From contig NZ_JADHDY010000002.1 in the NCBI RefSeq assembly GCF_016820535.1, forward strand, positions 1 through 64,000: a DNA stretch of 64,000 bases, read 5' to 3'. The translations under genes and the position numbers were made by a program. Below the pieces are notes generated by a model. The model saw only the letters and a list, made by a program, of their open reading frames with translations, was not told where the DNA came from and did no database searches. The stretch is from Sporosarcina beigongshangi (GTDB taxonomy: Bacteria > Actinomycetota > Actinomycetes > Actinomycetales > Micrococcaceae). Shown piece after piece: positions 45,700 to 54,971 of the stretch; position 1 is the stretch's first letter, and each line of letters opens with the position of its first letter.

Positions 45700-45832
45700 G
45701 CCTCCACCTTTGCCCATGGCTTCGGCTGCCGCAAGGGATGCGGGGAGCTTTTGGTCTGTTGGAGCGCCCGCCGGCATATTATGGGCACCCGTCTGCCTAT
45801 TGCGGGTCATTTGCATGTCGCGCCGCCGCCTG

Positions 45833-45910
45833 CCACCACGCCTGCGCACGGTTAATTCGGGACCGTGCGCCACCCCGGCGGTTGCGCACGGTTGTGAATT
45901 AACCGTGCGC
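45833..45910. repeat. Nested double palindrome, intact copy of the 9.1-kb element
   Basis: An outer 15-bp perfect stem GCGCACGGTTAATTC (45844-45858) with GAATTAACCGTGCGC (45896-45910) encloses an inner stem ACCGTGCGC (45862-45870) with GCGCACGGT (45884-45892). All four arms share the same GTGCGC core. The 21 bases at 45833-45853 are identical to 9117-9137. It lies between the FAD-oxidase start and the hsdR 3' end. Confidence 0.8.
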
Positions 45911-45971
45911 AGGGCCAGGGGAATGGTGCTCGAAGTGCCCGTTCCAGGCTCCGCCACTGCTCCCTAAGTCC

Positions 45972-46014
45972 CAACTCCCAATTAACTCCCAACTTTTTTT
46001 GGGAGTTGGGAGTT
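45972..46014. terminator. Probable bidirectional terminator downstream of hsdR
   Basis: AACTCCC repeats face GGGAGTT repeats across a run of seven T (45994-46000 region). Stems form on either strand and the T-rich centre is unusual for this GC-rich genome. It is 71 bases past the hsdR stop. Confidence 0.5.
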
Positions 46015-46084
46015 CGACGGCGACAGTTGCCTCCCAGCGGCAGGTGCCGGTGCCGCCGGGCTGCCAAGAGAGGCCACGCGATGC

Positions 46085-49000
46085 CTACACCGAGGCCCGC
46101 TCCTCCGCGTACCGCGGTGCCATGGATTCCATCTGCTCCATGACCAGCTTGATCGCATCCGGCTGCTTGTCCGGCGGGTAGCCGTTGCGCACCAGCAGCC
46201 GTTTGATCGAGGAGCGCAGTTTCGCGCGCACGTCGTCGCGCACGGTCCAGTCGGTGCGGATGTCGCGCCGCATGACCTCCACCAGCTGCCGGGCAATGTC
46301 CGCCAGCACACCGGTGCCCAGGACATCCACGGCGGAATCATTCGTGGCAACGGCGTCGTAATAAGCCAGCTCGTCGGAGTTGAGCGCCGGGCTGAACTGC
46401 TTCCCGCGGTCGCTCTCGGCAGCCACTTCCTTCGCCATCTCCACCAGCTCGGCGATCACTTCCGCCGACGTCAGCTGCTGGTTCGTGTACTTGCGCATGA
46501 GCTCGGTGATCCGCTCGGAGAACGCGCGCTGGCGCACAATGTTATTCCGGGTCGTGGCCACGGATTCCTCGGACACGAGCTTGCGCAGCGCCTCGATCGC
46601 CAGCTGCGGGTTCCGCGCAGTCTTCGTCTTGGCAATGAACTCCGGCGTGAGGTCGTCCAATGAGGGCCTCGGCAGCCCGGCCGCCGCATAGATGTCCAGC
46701 ACCTCGCCCGACGTCGTCGCCCCGTCAATCAGCAGCCCCAGCAGCCGCTGGATGTCGGCGGGGATGGGAGCCCCGGATGCCTGACGGTCGGCGGCGTCGA
46801 ACTTCGCCATCCACACCCGGATCTCCTCGTACATCTGCACATCCAGCCGCAGCGTTTCCATCGCCGCCGAGCCGGAGCACAGCGCCCAGGCCCGGGAGAG
46901 CTGCCCGCTATGCCGGCGGTAGCGGGAGGCGAGGGTTTCGGATTCCGACGGCGCGTTCCCCTGTGTCGCGGGGTCGCGCAGGTATGCGGTGGCGCCAGTT
47001 GCGGCATTGAGCCAGGCTTTGGGTCCGCCCTTGGCCAGCACGGCACGCCAGTTGTACCCGGCAAGCAGCCCGCCCAGCGTGTCCAGCAGCGAAACGGTCA
47101 GGGCGATGGCCTCGTCCACGTTCCTGCCGACCGGTTTGTGCTCCTGGTCGGACTGCGTGTACTCGCCCAGCGCCTTTGCCAGGTTGTCGGCCAGCGGCGC
47201 ATAGGCCACCAGCAGCCCGTCCTGCTTGCCGCGGAAGGTGCGGTTCACGCGCGCCAGCGTCTGCATGAGCAGGGCGCCCTTCAATGGCCGGTCGAGGTAC
47301 AGGGTGTGCAGCGGCGGGGCATCAAAACCGGTGAGCATCATGTCCTTGACGATCACCAGCTCCAGCTCGTCATCCGGATCCTTCAGCCGGGCCTTGACCG
47401 CGGCATTTTCCGAGTCGCGCCGCACATGCAGGGATACCGGGGGAGTGTCCGTGGCGTCGCCAGAGTAGACCACCTTGATCTTGCCTGCGGCCAGGTCGTC
47501 CGAGTGCCAGTCCGGGCGCAGCTGGACAATGGCGTCGTACAGCTTGGCGCAGATTTCCCGCGTCCCGCCCACAATCATCGCCTTGCCCGGGCCCTCGATG
47601 AACTTCTCCATCGTGGCCCGCCGGCCCTCCCAATGCGCCACCAGGTCCTCGGCCAGCGCCGTGATGCGCTCGGGTGCCCCATAAACGGCATTGACGACGG
47701 CGACGCTCGCCTCGATGCGCGCCCGCTCGGTCATGTCGAGGCCGCGCGTGGCGTCGTCGGCCGCCTCATCCAGCTGCTCCTCGGTCACCGAGCCGGCCAG
47801 GCCCACCTTGATGAGGCGCGGCTCGAAGTACACGGGGACGGTGGCGCCGTCGTCCACGGCCCTGGTCAGGTCGTATATGTCGATGTAGTCGCCAAAGACG
47901 TCGCGGGTGTTGCGGTCGGCAAAGGAAATCGGCGTGCCCGTGAACGCAATCAGCGTCGCGTGCGGCAGAGCGTCGCGCAGGTGCCGGGCGTAGCCGTCGA
48001 GGTCGTCGTAGTGGCTCCGGTGCGCCTCGTCCACCACCACGATGATGTTGCGCCGGTCGCTGAGCAGCGGGTGCTCGCTGCCGGCGTCCCTCTCTTCCTT
48101 GCTGCGGCCAAACTTCTGCAGCGTGGTGAAGTAGATGCCGCCGGTGGTGCGGTTGCCCAGCTCGTCCCTCAGTTCGGAGCGGCGCCGGATCTGGCGCGGC
48201 TTCTCCGGCAGCAGCTGGCTCTGCGCAAACGACTCATACAGCTGCCCGTCCAGCTCATTGCGGTCGGTGATGACCACCACCGTGGGGTTTTTCAGCCGCG
48301 GGTGGCGGATGACCTTGTTGGTGTAGAGCTCCATTTCCATGGACTTGCCGGAGCCCTGGGTGTGCCAGACGACGCCGGCCTTCCCGTTGGATTCCACCGC
48401 CAGCACTGTGTTTCCCACGGCCTTGGTGACGGCGAAGTACTGGTGCGGCTTGGCGATGCGCTTGGTCAGCCCGTCGGCGTTTTCATCAAAGGCAGTGAAC
48501 TCGGTCAACAGCTGCAGGAACCGTTCCTGATTGTAGAGCCCCTGCAGGGCCGTCTCCATGGCGGTGACCGCCTGCCCGTCCAGCATGAAGCCAGGCGGAA
48601 CGGGGACGCCGTCGTCATCAACATTCCAGGGCGAGAAGTGGTTGAACGGGGTGAAGGGGGTGCCGTACCTGGCCAGGATGCCGTCGCTGGCCAGGGTCAT
48701 GACGCAGAAACGGAACGCCATGGGGAACTCGCGCAGGTAGGTCTGCAGCTGGGCGTGCGCGGCGGGGAGGTCTGCCGCTGCGCTGCCGGCCTTCTTCAGC
48801 TCGATGATGCTCACGGGCATGCCGTTGCAGTACAGGACCAGGTCGAAGCGGCGCTTGTAGTCGCCGGCCACGAGGGTCACCTGGTTGACGGCCATCCAGT
48901 CGTTGCGGTCGGGATCGGGGTTGAGCAGGTGGATGGTGGCGTTGACGTCGGTGCCGTCAATATCGATGTAGCTGAGCCGGTAGCCGTGGACCAGGTACTC

Positions 49001-49282
49001 ATGGATGCGGTGGTTTTCGCTGATGGCGTCGTTGGACTTCGGCGCCGTGATTTCCGCCAGCGCCTGCTTGAGGTACTGCACGGGGACGGTGGGGTTGAAC
49101 TGCTGCAGCGCCGCCAACATGCGGGGCCGGATGAGGAGCTCGGACCACGACTCCCGCTCGCCTTTACCGGGGGCGATGTCCTCGCCGTGCACCGGCCGCC
49201 AGCCCAAGTCTTCGTCCGCCAACCGCTCCAGGGCGAGGTCTTCCCAGTCGGCCTCTGAAAAACCGGTGGCGGTGGGTGTCAT
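46085..49282 (-). CDS. hsdR: Type I restriction enzyme HsdR (R subunit)
   Basis: The ATG at 49282 follows CAGGAGAACACC and gives 1065 residues. The N-terminal nuclease has the PD-(D/E)XK core FDLVLYCNGMPVSIIELKKA. The SF2 translocase has Walker A WHTQGSGKSMEM, DEAH box VVVDEAHRSHYDDL, motif III FTGTPISF and ARVNRTFRGK in the second RecA lobe. A C-terminal domain follows (VMEQMESMAPRYA). With HsdM and HsdS it would cut unmodified DNA. Its partners are not adjacent: they lie 9.4 kb away on the same strand, so the operon appears split by accessory genes. Confidence 0.95.
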   Translation of the reverse strand: MTPTATGFSEADWEDLALERLADEDLGWRPVHGEDIAPGKGERESWSELLIRPRMLAALQQFNPTVPVQYLKQALAEITAPKSNDAISENHRIHEYLVHGYRLSYIDIDGTDVNATIHLLNPDPDRNDWMAVNQVTLVAGDYKRRFDLVLYCNGMPVSIIELKKAGSAAADLPAAHAQLQTYLREFPMAFRFCVMTLASDGILARYGTPFTPFNHFSPWNVDDDGVPVPPGFMLDGQAVTAMETALQGLYNQERFLQLLTEFTAFDENADGLTKRIAKPHQYFAVTKAVGNTVLAVESNGKAGVVWHTQGSGKSMEMELYTNKVIRHPRLKNPTVVVITDRNELDGQLYESFAQSQLLPEKPRQIRRRSELRDELGNRTTGGIYFTTLQKFGRSKEERDAGSEHPLLSDRRNIIVVVDEAHRSHYDDLDGYARHLRDALPHATLIAFTGTPISFADRNTRDVFGDYIDIYDLTRAVDDGATVPVYFEPRLIKVGLAGSVTEEQLDEAADDATRGLDMTERARIEASVAVVNAVYGAPERITALAEDLVAHWEGRRATMEKFIEGPGKAMIVGGTREICAKLYDAIVQLRPDWHSDDLAAGKIKVVYSGDATDTPPVSLHVRRDSENAAVKARLKDPDDELELVIVKDMMLTGFDAPPLHTLYLDRPLKGALLMQTLARVNRTFRGKQDGLLVAYAPLADNLAKALGEYTQSDQEHKPVGRNVDEAIALTVSLLDTLGGLLAGYNWRAVLAKGGPKAWLNAATGATAYLRDPATQGNAPSESETLASRYRRHSGQLSRAWALCSGSAAMETLRLDVQMYEEIRVWMAKFDAADRQASGAPIPADIQRLLGLLIDGATTSGEVLDIYAAAGLPRPSLDDLTPEFIAKTKTARNPQLAIEALRKLVSEESVATTRNNIVRQRAFSERITELMRKYTNQQLTSAEVIAELVEMAKEVAAESDRGKQFSPALNSDELAYYDAVATNDSAVDVLGTGVLADIARQLVEVMRRDIRTDWTVRDDVRAKLRSSIKRLLVRNGYPPDKQPDAIKLVMEQMESMAPRYAEERASV

Positions 49283-49422
49283 GGTGTTCTCCTGCTGGGC
49301 GGGGTGATCGTGCAAATGACGCTACCAGCCGGGGCGCACCACACTGCGGATGTGAACCGCTATCGGGGGTTATCAAGGGAAACACTTCAAATTTCAGCCC
49401 TCACCGGTGGCATGATTGAGGC

Positions 49423-49875
49423 ATGAGCGAAAAAGTAGAGTCCACCCAGCGTTCCGTAGAACTGACCCGCACGTCCACGGCTGTATATACAGTACGGAAT
49501 GCCACGGGTGCCGAGATGCAGTTCGGCCACGGCGATGGCCTGTTCAGTCCCGTCGAATTGCTGCTGGCCGCCATCGCCGGCTGCTCGTCCATCGACGTCG
49601 ACACCGTCACCGCCCGCAGCGCCGAGCCCACCAGCTACACGGTGACGGCAACCGGCGACAAGCTCTCTGAAAACGGCGCCACCCGCGTGGACAACCTGAA
49701 TATCGCCTTCAACATCGAATTCCCCGACACCGAAGGCGGCCAGAAGGCGGCCGGCATGGTGGAGCGCCTGGCAAAACTCTCGCACGACAAGTACTGCACC
49801 GTCTCCCGCACCGTGGAGCGCGGCACCCCCGTCTCACACACGCTCAACGTCACCGTCGGAGACTCCACGGACTGA
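49423..49875 (+). CDS. OsmC/Ohr family protein
   Basis: A 150-residue OsmC-fold protein, MSEKVESTQRSVELTRTSTA. The family's two reactive cysteines are visible: one in LLAAIAGCSSIDVDTVTA, one in SHDKYCTVSRTVERG. Members reduce organic hydroperoxides in the cytoplasm. It is divergent from hsdR across 140 bases. It is a housekeeping-type gene inside the split restriction region. Confidence 0.9.
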   Translation: MSEKVESTQRSVELTRTSTAVYTVRNATGAEMQFGHGDGLFSPVELLLAAIAGCSSIDVDTVTARSAEPTSYTVTATGDKLSENGATRVDNLNIAFNIEFPDTEGGQKAAGMVERLAKLSHDKYCTVSRTVERGTPVSHTLNVTVGDSTD

Positions 49876-49896
49876 CCCGAGCCTCCGACCCGAGGC

Positions 49897-49985
49897 AATG
49901 TTGCAAGCGGTGCTTGCAACATTGCAGACGGCATCTGCAACATTCGTCAGGACGCGGTAATTGTGCAGCAGGCTGTTGCACAATT
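49897..49985. repeat. Three palindromes downstream of the DUF1016 gene
   Basis: AATGTTGCAAGC-GGT-GCTTGCAACATT is a perfect hairpin (49897-49923). It overlaps TTGCAGA / TCTGCAA (49922-49940). A 27-base palindrome AATTGTGCAGCAG/CTGTTGCACAATT (49959-49985) ends 7 bases before the DUF1016 stop. The last is 23/27 identical to a palindrome inside the DUF1016 gene (coding strand). Confidence 0.8.
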
Positions 49986-49992
49986 GCGCCAC

Positions 49993-51069
49993 TCACGCGT
50001 CGCCCAGCTCCGCCTCCAACAGCTCGATGCTTGGCAGACTCGATGTGAACTCTTCGGGCAGCGACTCCACGATCTGTGTCTTCCATTCGGCAACCCCAAT
50101 CGGAGCGCTGTACCCTCGCAGGGCGTACTCCGCCACTACATTGTTCTTGGTTTTGCACAGGAGCAGGCCGATGGTCGGCTTGTCGTCCGGATGGGCCATT
50201 AGATCATCCACCGCGGACATGTACATGCCCAGCTGGCCAAGGAATCCGGGGTCAAACTTGCCAGCTTTGAGCTCAACCACCACGAAGCTGCGGAGTCGGA
50301 AGTTGTAAAAGAGCAGGTCGGCAATGAATTCGTCCCCGCCAACCACCAGCCGGACCTGCCTGCCCACAAACGCAAAGCCTTGGCCGAGCTCCAGCAGGAA
50401 CTTTTCAACGTGGTCGACGAGCTGCGATTCCAGCTCCGCTTCATCGTGCCGATCCGTCATGGCCACGAAGTCGAAGATGTAAGGATCCTTCATGGTCTGG
50501 TGCAGAAGGTCCGAATCTGCAGCCGGAAGAACATCCTTGAAATTGCTGATGGCCTGGCCGGACCGTTCATGCAGGTGCGTCTCTATTTGGTGGACAAGCA
50601 CGTTGCGGGACCAGCCATGTTCGACGGCGGCAGCTGCGTACCAGAGGCGGGTTTCGGGATCGCTGAGCTTCTCAAGCAGAACAATATTGTGTCCCCATGG
50701 CAATTGCGCAACAGCCTGTTGCGTAATTGGAAAGTCAGGCCAAGCGTATGCAAACTGTCGCATATAGACGAAGTTTCGAGGTGAGAATCCCTTCAATCCC
50801 GGAAACTTGTCTCGCAGGTCTGCTGAGAGCCGGTCGATTACTTTTGCTCCCCATCCTTCTTGGCTCTGCCGGTCAAGGATTTCCTTCCCAATTGCCCAGT
50901 ACGTGGCAACGAGTTCCTGGTTGACTGCTGCAGCTGCCCGGACCCGGCCGGTGGAGATCCTGCTAGAAACGGCATCCAGCATGTCGGGATACCAGCCAGG
51001 CATCCCGCTTCGCGCCGGAGTGGGTGGGAATGCCGGGGCATTTTCATTTGGATCCTCGTGCATGGACAT
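49993..51069 (-). CDS. DUF1016 (YhcG-type) PDDEXK nuclease-domain protein
   Basis: The ATG at 51069 has AGAGG seven bases upstream (358 residues); TTG 51075 is an alternative. The N-terminal domain (about 15-170) holds NQELVATYWAIGKEILDRQ and the conserved QQAVAQLPWGHN. The C-terminal PDDEXK domain (about 185-345) has FIADLLFYN (Asp) and FVVVELKAGKFDP (E-x-K), followed by GQLGMYMSAVDD. Biological role is unknown; members are scattered in bacteria and often beside restriction genes. It is flanked by, and contains, 27-29 nt palindromes. It sits between OsmC and the pRiA4b-like gene. Confidence 0.9.
   Translation of the reverse strand: MSMHEDPNENAPAFPPTPARSGMPGWYPDMLDAVSSRISTGRVRAAAAVNQELVATYWAIGKEILDRQSQEGWGAKVIDRLSADLRDKFPGLKGFSPRNFVYMRQFAYAWPDFPITQQAVAQLPWGHNIVLLEKLSDPETRLWYAAAAVEHGWSRNVLVHQIETHLHERSGQAISNFKDVLPAADSDLLHQTMKDPYIFDFVAMTDRHDEAELESQLVDHVEKFLLELGQGFAFVGRQVRLVVGGDEFIADLLFYNFRLRSFVVVELKAGKFDPGFLGQLGMYMSAVDDLMAHPDDKPTIGLLLCKTKNNVVAEYALRGYSAPIGVAEWKTQIVESLPEEFTSSLPSIELLEAELGDA
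50701..50729. repeat. Palindrome inside the DUF1016 coding sequence
   Basis: CAATTGCGCAACAG-C-CTGTTGCGTAATTG, a 29-base palindrome with one mismatch. It encodes the conserved ITQQAVAQL stretch of the protein and resembles the palindromes outside the gene. Confidence 0.75.
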
Positions 51070-51146
51070 GAGCAAACCTCTTTCGAATCTTGCAATGTTC
51101 CTATGCCTCAGAAGCTACTCCGAGGGTCAGACATCCAGGCCGTCAC

Positions 51147-51175
51147 CAATTGTGAAAGCGGCGCTTGCACAATTG
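51147..51175. repeat. Palindrome upstream of the DUF1016 gene
   Basis: CAATTGTGAAAGCG-G-CGCTTGCACAATTG, 29 bases with one mismatch, in the gap between the divergent DUF1016 and pRiA4b-like genes. It shares the CAATTGTG / CACAATTG ends with the downstream copy at 49959. Confidence 0.75.
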
Positions 51176-51243
51176 CCGCTTGCAAGTCGACGGCCAAGAG
51201 GCCAACCTTCGTGAGGGCAGCCCGGATGTGACAGCATTGTGGG

Positions 51244-53103
51244 ATGGCTAAGAACAGCAAGGGCGGCAAGGCCCGCACATCAACCACATCAGTCAGCGAC
51301 CGGCGGGCGGCCCTCGCCGTGGACGCCGTTGCCCCGGCATTTGCCGCGTGGTGCAACAACATGCCAGGCCTGCCGGAGGGTGCCGTCCAAGACTTGCTCG
51401 ACGCCGTGAGGGTGCTGACCTTCGCCTACTTCAAGCTGGTGCCTGCCTCTGACGCCACCAGTTTTGAGCCCCTTGCCTTTGGCCAGGCCATGTCCGCCGT
51501 CGTCCATGTAGAGGCAGACGAGGACATCGAGTTCATCTTTGTCGCAGTCCGCACCTATCTGCAGTTTCTTGAGGAAACCAGGGCATGGACGGGCAGCCCG
51601 GAGGACCTCGCCCAGGTGTTTACGCTGTTCTATGACGACGGCGAGCCCCGGTTTCCGGACATCGACCAGCCGGAGATGACGGAGGACGAAGAGCTTGCCG
51701 GGCTCGAGGCAACCTCGCTGGTCCAGCGCATGGGCGCCCTGCTGCGGTGGATCGGTCCCGGTGCTGCCGTGACATCCACGGGTGCCTTGAAGCTGAAGGA
51801 CATTGAGGCTGCCGCTGCTGCCGTCGGGGTTGCCGCCAAGGGCGCAAGGGCCGGCGCCAAGCGGGAGCAGATACCCGGGTTCAACCTGGACAACATGCCC
51901 GAGGACCACGTCCCCACCGTGAATTCCATGTATGAGGTCCCCCTCCTGTCCAAGATGTGGGCCGCCCTCGAAGGGGTTGGCCTGATCGACGTCGGTGCCA
52001 CGAAGGTATGGGTGACTCCGACCGCCCGGTTTCTCCTGGAACCGGGCCACCCGCAGCGGCGTGAGACGCTGGGCACCTTTGTCACCGCGTTCTTGACAGT
52101 CGCCGTTCTCGGCGAGCAAGAATGGGCGCCATGGGTGGGGCAGGCCGCTGCCGCCCAGATCGCGCTGCTGTATGCGGCATGCCAGGGAGCGGGCATCCCC
52201 GCGATCGCACTCACAGATCCGGAGAGCCTGAACGCAGTCGGCCTCGACGAATACGGCGCGCGGCTGCTGCGGAAACGCATGGACGAGCTGGCCGAGTTGG
52301 GCCTGGTCACCTTGGGCGAGACCATCACCGTCCCTCCCGCCGTGGTCCCCGCTGTCGTCGCTCTCGCCCAGGCCGGCTTCGAGGACGACGACGAAGACAG
52401 CCACGACAGCGGCTTCAGTGCGGGTGCCGATCCATTCAGCGGCGGCCCCGATCCGTTCGCGCCCGCCGCAACGCCTGCCGCGACTTCCCGAAAGCGCCCC
52501 AGGTCCGTCAAGAAGGACCCCAACGCGCCCATCTACCAGCTGAAGGTGACGCTCAAGCACCTGTCTCCGCCCATCTGGCGGAGGCTCCTCGTGCGCTCGG
52601 ACGTGACCCTCGGGGACATGCACAGGATCTTGCAGGCCTCCTTCGAATGGGACGGTTCCCACCTGCATGCCTTCCAGGTCGGCGGGCGCGGCGGGAACGT
52701 CTACGGAGTCTCGGGCCCTGACGCGTTGGGCAATGAGGACCTGGACGAGAACGCCTACACGCTGGGCGCGGTCCTGCCCGAGGAGGGCGATTCCATGGAA
52801 TACACCTATGACTTTGGTGACGACTGGGAGCACCTCGTCAAGGTGGAGAAGGTCCTGCCCGCCGATCCACAGGCACCGGTCGGGCGCTGCACCGGCGGCC
52901 GCGGCAGGGGTCCGGCCGAGGATTCCGGCGGCGCGTGGGGCTGGGCAAACGTCGTCGAGGCCGTCAATGATCCCAAGCACCCGGAGCATAAGGAATACCG
53001 TGAGTGGCTGGGCCTGCGCCGCGGCGAGACCTTTGACGCCAAGGCCTTCGACAAAGACGCGGTCACGAAGGCGCTTGCCCGCCTTTTCCAATACCTGTTT
53101 TAA
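51244..53103 (+). CDS. pRiA4b ORF-3-like (PF07929) domain protein, 619 residues
   Basis: A large soluble protein. The C-terminal about 190 residues are a pRiA4b ORF-3-like domain: YQLKVTLKHLSPPIWRRLLV, HRILQASFEWDGSHLHAF, YTYDFGDDWEHLVKVEKVLP and the closing DPKHPEHKEYREWLGL. The first about 400 residues show no domain I recognise but have regular helical patterns. A Ser/Pro/Lys-rich linker near 395-420 joins the two. The domain was first seen on a Rhizobium plasmid and its function is unknown; long fused forms are common in Actinobacteria. It diverges from the DUF1016 gene. Confidence 0.88.
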   Translation: MAKNSKGGKARTSTTSVSDRRAALAVDAVAPAFAAWCNNMPGLPEGAVQDLLDAVRVLTFAYFKLVPASDATSFEPLAFGQAMSAVVHVEADEDIEFIFVAVRTYLQFLEETRAWTGSPEDLAQVFTLFYDDGEPRFPDIDQPEMTEDEELAGLEATSLVQRMGALLRWIGPGAAVTSTGALKLKDIEAAAAAVGVAAKGARAGAKREQIPGFNLDNMPEDHVPTVNSMYEVPLLSKMWAALEGVGLIDVGATKVWVTPTARFLLEPGHPQRRETLGTFVTAFLTVAVLGEQEWAPWVGQAAAAQIALLYAACQGAGIPAIALTDPESLNAVGLDEYGARLLRKRMDELAELGLVTLGETITVPPAVVPAVVALAQAGFEDDDEDSHDSGFSAGADPFSGGPDPFAPAATPAATSRKRPRSVKKDPNAPIYQLKVTLKHLSPPIWRRLLVRSDVTLGDMHRILQASFEWDGSHLHAFQVGGRGGNVYGVSGPDALGNEDLDENAYTLGAVLPEEGDSMEYTYDFGDDWEHLVKVEKVLPADPQAPVGRCTGGRGRGPAEDSGGAWGWANVVEAVNDPKHPEHKEYREWLGLRRGETFDAKAFDKDAVTKALARLFQYLF

Positions 53104-53223
53104 CGTCCTGCCAAGCGCGACGGCGGGCCCGCGCCTCCCAGCGCAGGTCCGCCTTGGCTGTGCGCAGGCAGGGCGCCCCACCGATGGCAGTCGGCGCAAG
53201 ACAACAGTTCCGCCGGGGCACGT

Positions 53224-53353
53224 GCTTAGTTCCTGTTGCCGGGTGCACTTAGTTCTTGCTGCCGGGCAGCGGTCAAAATTCCGCGTAAACACGGGGCGCT
53301 TTCCCCGTTTTGCTTAGTTGTTGCCGAGGCGGTGATTAATTCCTGCCGCTTGG
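53224..53353. repeat. Four imperfect direct repeats (TTAGTT-CCTG family)
   Basis: GCTTAGTTCCTGTTGCCGGG (53224-53243), ACTTAGTTCTTGCTGCCGGG (53247-53266), a weaker GCTTAGTTGTTGCCGAGGCG (53312) and GATTAATTCCTGCCGCTTGG (53334). The period is 22-23 bases within each pair. They fill the 266-base gap between the converging pRiA4b-like and ParA-like genes. No gene is seen here. Confidence 0.6.
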
Positions 53354-53369
53354 TCCCCGCCAGGAAAAT

Positions 53370-54629
53370 TTAGTAATACCCGTCCACAATGGCCGCGGCG
53401 ATCTCCTTGTATGCGCGACGGGTTCCGGGCGAAACCCTGTCCAGGGAGATGATGTCGCCGTCGGCAACGACCCGGTCGTGGGGCACGGTGATCAGTTCCC
53501 GACAGAAGCCGGAGAGGTAGTCCTCAATGGCCTTCTTGTCCACGCGGCTGGACACCTGTTCCTTGTCCGTGATGACAACAACCGCGTTGCGGGCCAGATC
53601 CTCGTACCCGTGATCGGCCAGCCACTGCAGGGTGTTCCGTGCACGCTTCGCCCCGCTCACGGCGTAGCCGGAGGCAACCACCACGTTTGAGGCGCGCTGC
53701 AGCACGCCGGCCATGGCCGGATGAGACACTCCGGTGCCGCAGTCGGTCAGGGTGACCGAGTAGTACTGGCTGATGAGGTTGTGGACGTCGCCGTACTCGG
53801 TGGCTGTCAACGAGTCGGACAACCCGGGGTCCTGTTCCCCTGCCACCAGGTGGAGCCGGCCGGCCCGGTGCGTGTATCCGCCCAGGGCTGTCAGCGACGT
53901 GATCGAGCCCAAGTCCCGGACAATGTCGGTGATGCTCCGCGGAGTTGAGCGCTGGTACATGACCTCCCCAAGCGCCCGCTCCGCCAGATCGCCGCTGTCA
54001 GGGTTGGCATCGATGCCGCAGGGGTTGTCGCCGCGGAACTCGGCCAGGGTCAGGCCAACGCCAACCGTCGTCGAGGTCTTCCCGATCCCGCCCTTGAGGC
54101 TGAGAACTGCCGTGTTGAAGCTGCCGGACAGCGGACGGGCGATCCGCTGCTCCAGGTCGACTTCCTCCAGTTCCCTGGAGCTGGGCCCCAGGTTCAGCCG
54201 GCCGTGCGACACGTTGTAGACGGCGCCGCGGACACCGCCGCGCGGCCGCTTGGCATCCCTGCGGAGCAGGGGCCGCTCCGGCTCTGGCGAGTCGTAGGAG
54301 TATCCCTCCGGCTCATCCTCCGGAAAGGTGAAGAACGGCGGATCAGCTGGGGTGATGTGTGGAGCGGAGGGGCTGAACGACGGCATGGCCGGCGGAGCCG
54401 TGTACGCCCGTGTGGAGCCGTCGCCGTGGACCTGGAACAGTTCTGTCTGGCCGGTTGCGTGGTCGAATGCCGAGGCCACCACGGGGGAACCTGAGCTGCG
54501 GGCGTAGTCTGCAAGGACGGCCATGGCGGCTGCATAGGGGTCCGTGCCGGCTGGTGCGGCGATGGCCTCCCCGCCAACCAGCACGGAACCATCGGCAAGC
54601 ACATCCACCTGCGTGGGCTCTACATCCAT
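53370..54629 (-). CDS. Orphan ParA/MinD-family ATPase
   Basis: The ATG at 54629 follows GAAGGCAG and gives 419 residues. The N-terminal about 160 residues are not conserved in the family: a short domain (QVDVLADGSVLVGGEAI) and a Pro/Ser-rich linker. The P-loop ATPase has the deviant Walker A VLSLKGGIGKTSTTVGVGL, GIDANPDSGDLAERAL (switch I region), TLTDCGTGVSHPAM (Walker B) and VVASGYAVSGAKRA. ATPases of this pattern occur with type VII secretion and as stand-alone positioning proteins in Actinobacteria. No parB or secretion gene is here. Confidence 0.85.
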   Translation of the reverse strand: MDVEPTQVDVLADGSVLVGGEAIAAPAGTDPYAAAMAVLADYARSSGSPVVASAFDHATGQTELFQVHGDGSTRAYTAPPAMPSFSPSAPHITPADPPFFTFPEDEPEGYSYDSPEPERPLLRRDAKRPRGGVRGAVYNVSHGRLNLGPSSRELEEVDLEQRIARPLSGSFNTAVLSLKGGIGKTSTTVGVGLTLAEFRGDNPCGIDANPDSGDLAERALGEVMYQRSTPRSITDIVRDLGSITSLTALGGYTHRAGRLHLVAGEQDPGLSDSLTATEYGDVHNLISQYYSVTLTDCGTGVSHPAMAGVLQRASNVVVASGYAVSGAKRARNTLQWLADHGYEDLARNAVVVITDKEQVSSRVDKKAIEDYLSGFCRELITVPHDRVVADGDIISLDRVSPGTRRAYKEIAAAIVDGYY

Positions 54630-54872
54630 CAAACTGCCTTCAATTCGTTGCCACGCATGCTTGGGTCCTTCGCGAGAAGTCTTGAAAACTGTTTTCGGTG
54701 ACTTCAGGCACTTCCGCACCCCAGTTTATGCCGTCCCCCGGCGTGTCGGTGCCACCGTACCCTGCGGTACGGATGTGCAGGGTGTATTGAAGCGTTGCAA
54801 CCGGTTATCCATAACCATGTTCGACGCCGGTCCCCGCCTCCCAGCCCCGGCCCGCCCGCTGCGGGACGGCTG

Positions 54873-54971
54873 CTACGGCTTGATGTGGCTGCCGAGCGCG
54901 TGGATGAACCGGTTGCAGCGCTCGATCGATTACAGAATGTCAGCGATGCGCTGCTCGGAGCTGCGGCTCAC
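54873..54971 (-). pseudogene. Remnant of a HepT-like HEPN toxin gene
   Basis: A GTG at 54971 overlaps the ancestral end of the MntA-like gene (CTGTGAGC). It reads SSEQRIADIL, then a TAA stop, then SIERCNRFIHALGSHIK in the same frame before a TAG. This matches the N-terminus of HEPN ribonucleases of the MNT-HEPN class (DIL.AIER...F). The rest is missing. The toxin is inactive. Confidence 0.6.

Noticed and set aside
46910-49258. A 782-residue plus-strand frame opposite hsdR
   Set aside because: Antisense shadow of hsdR, which has intact nuclease and helicase motifs.
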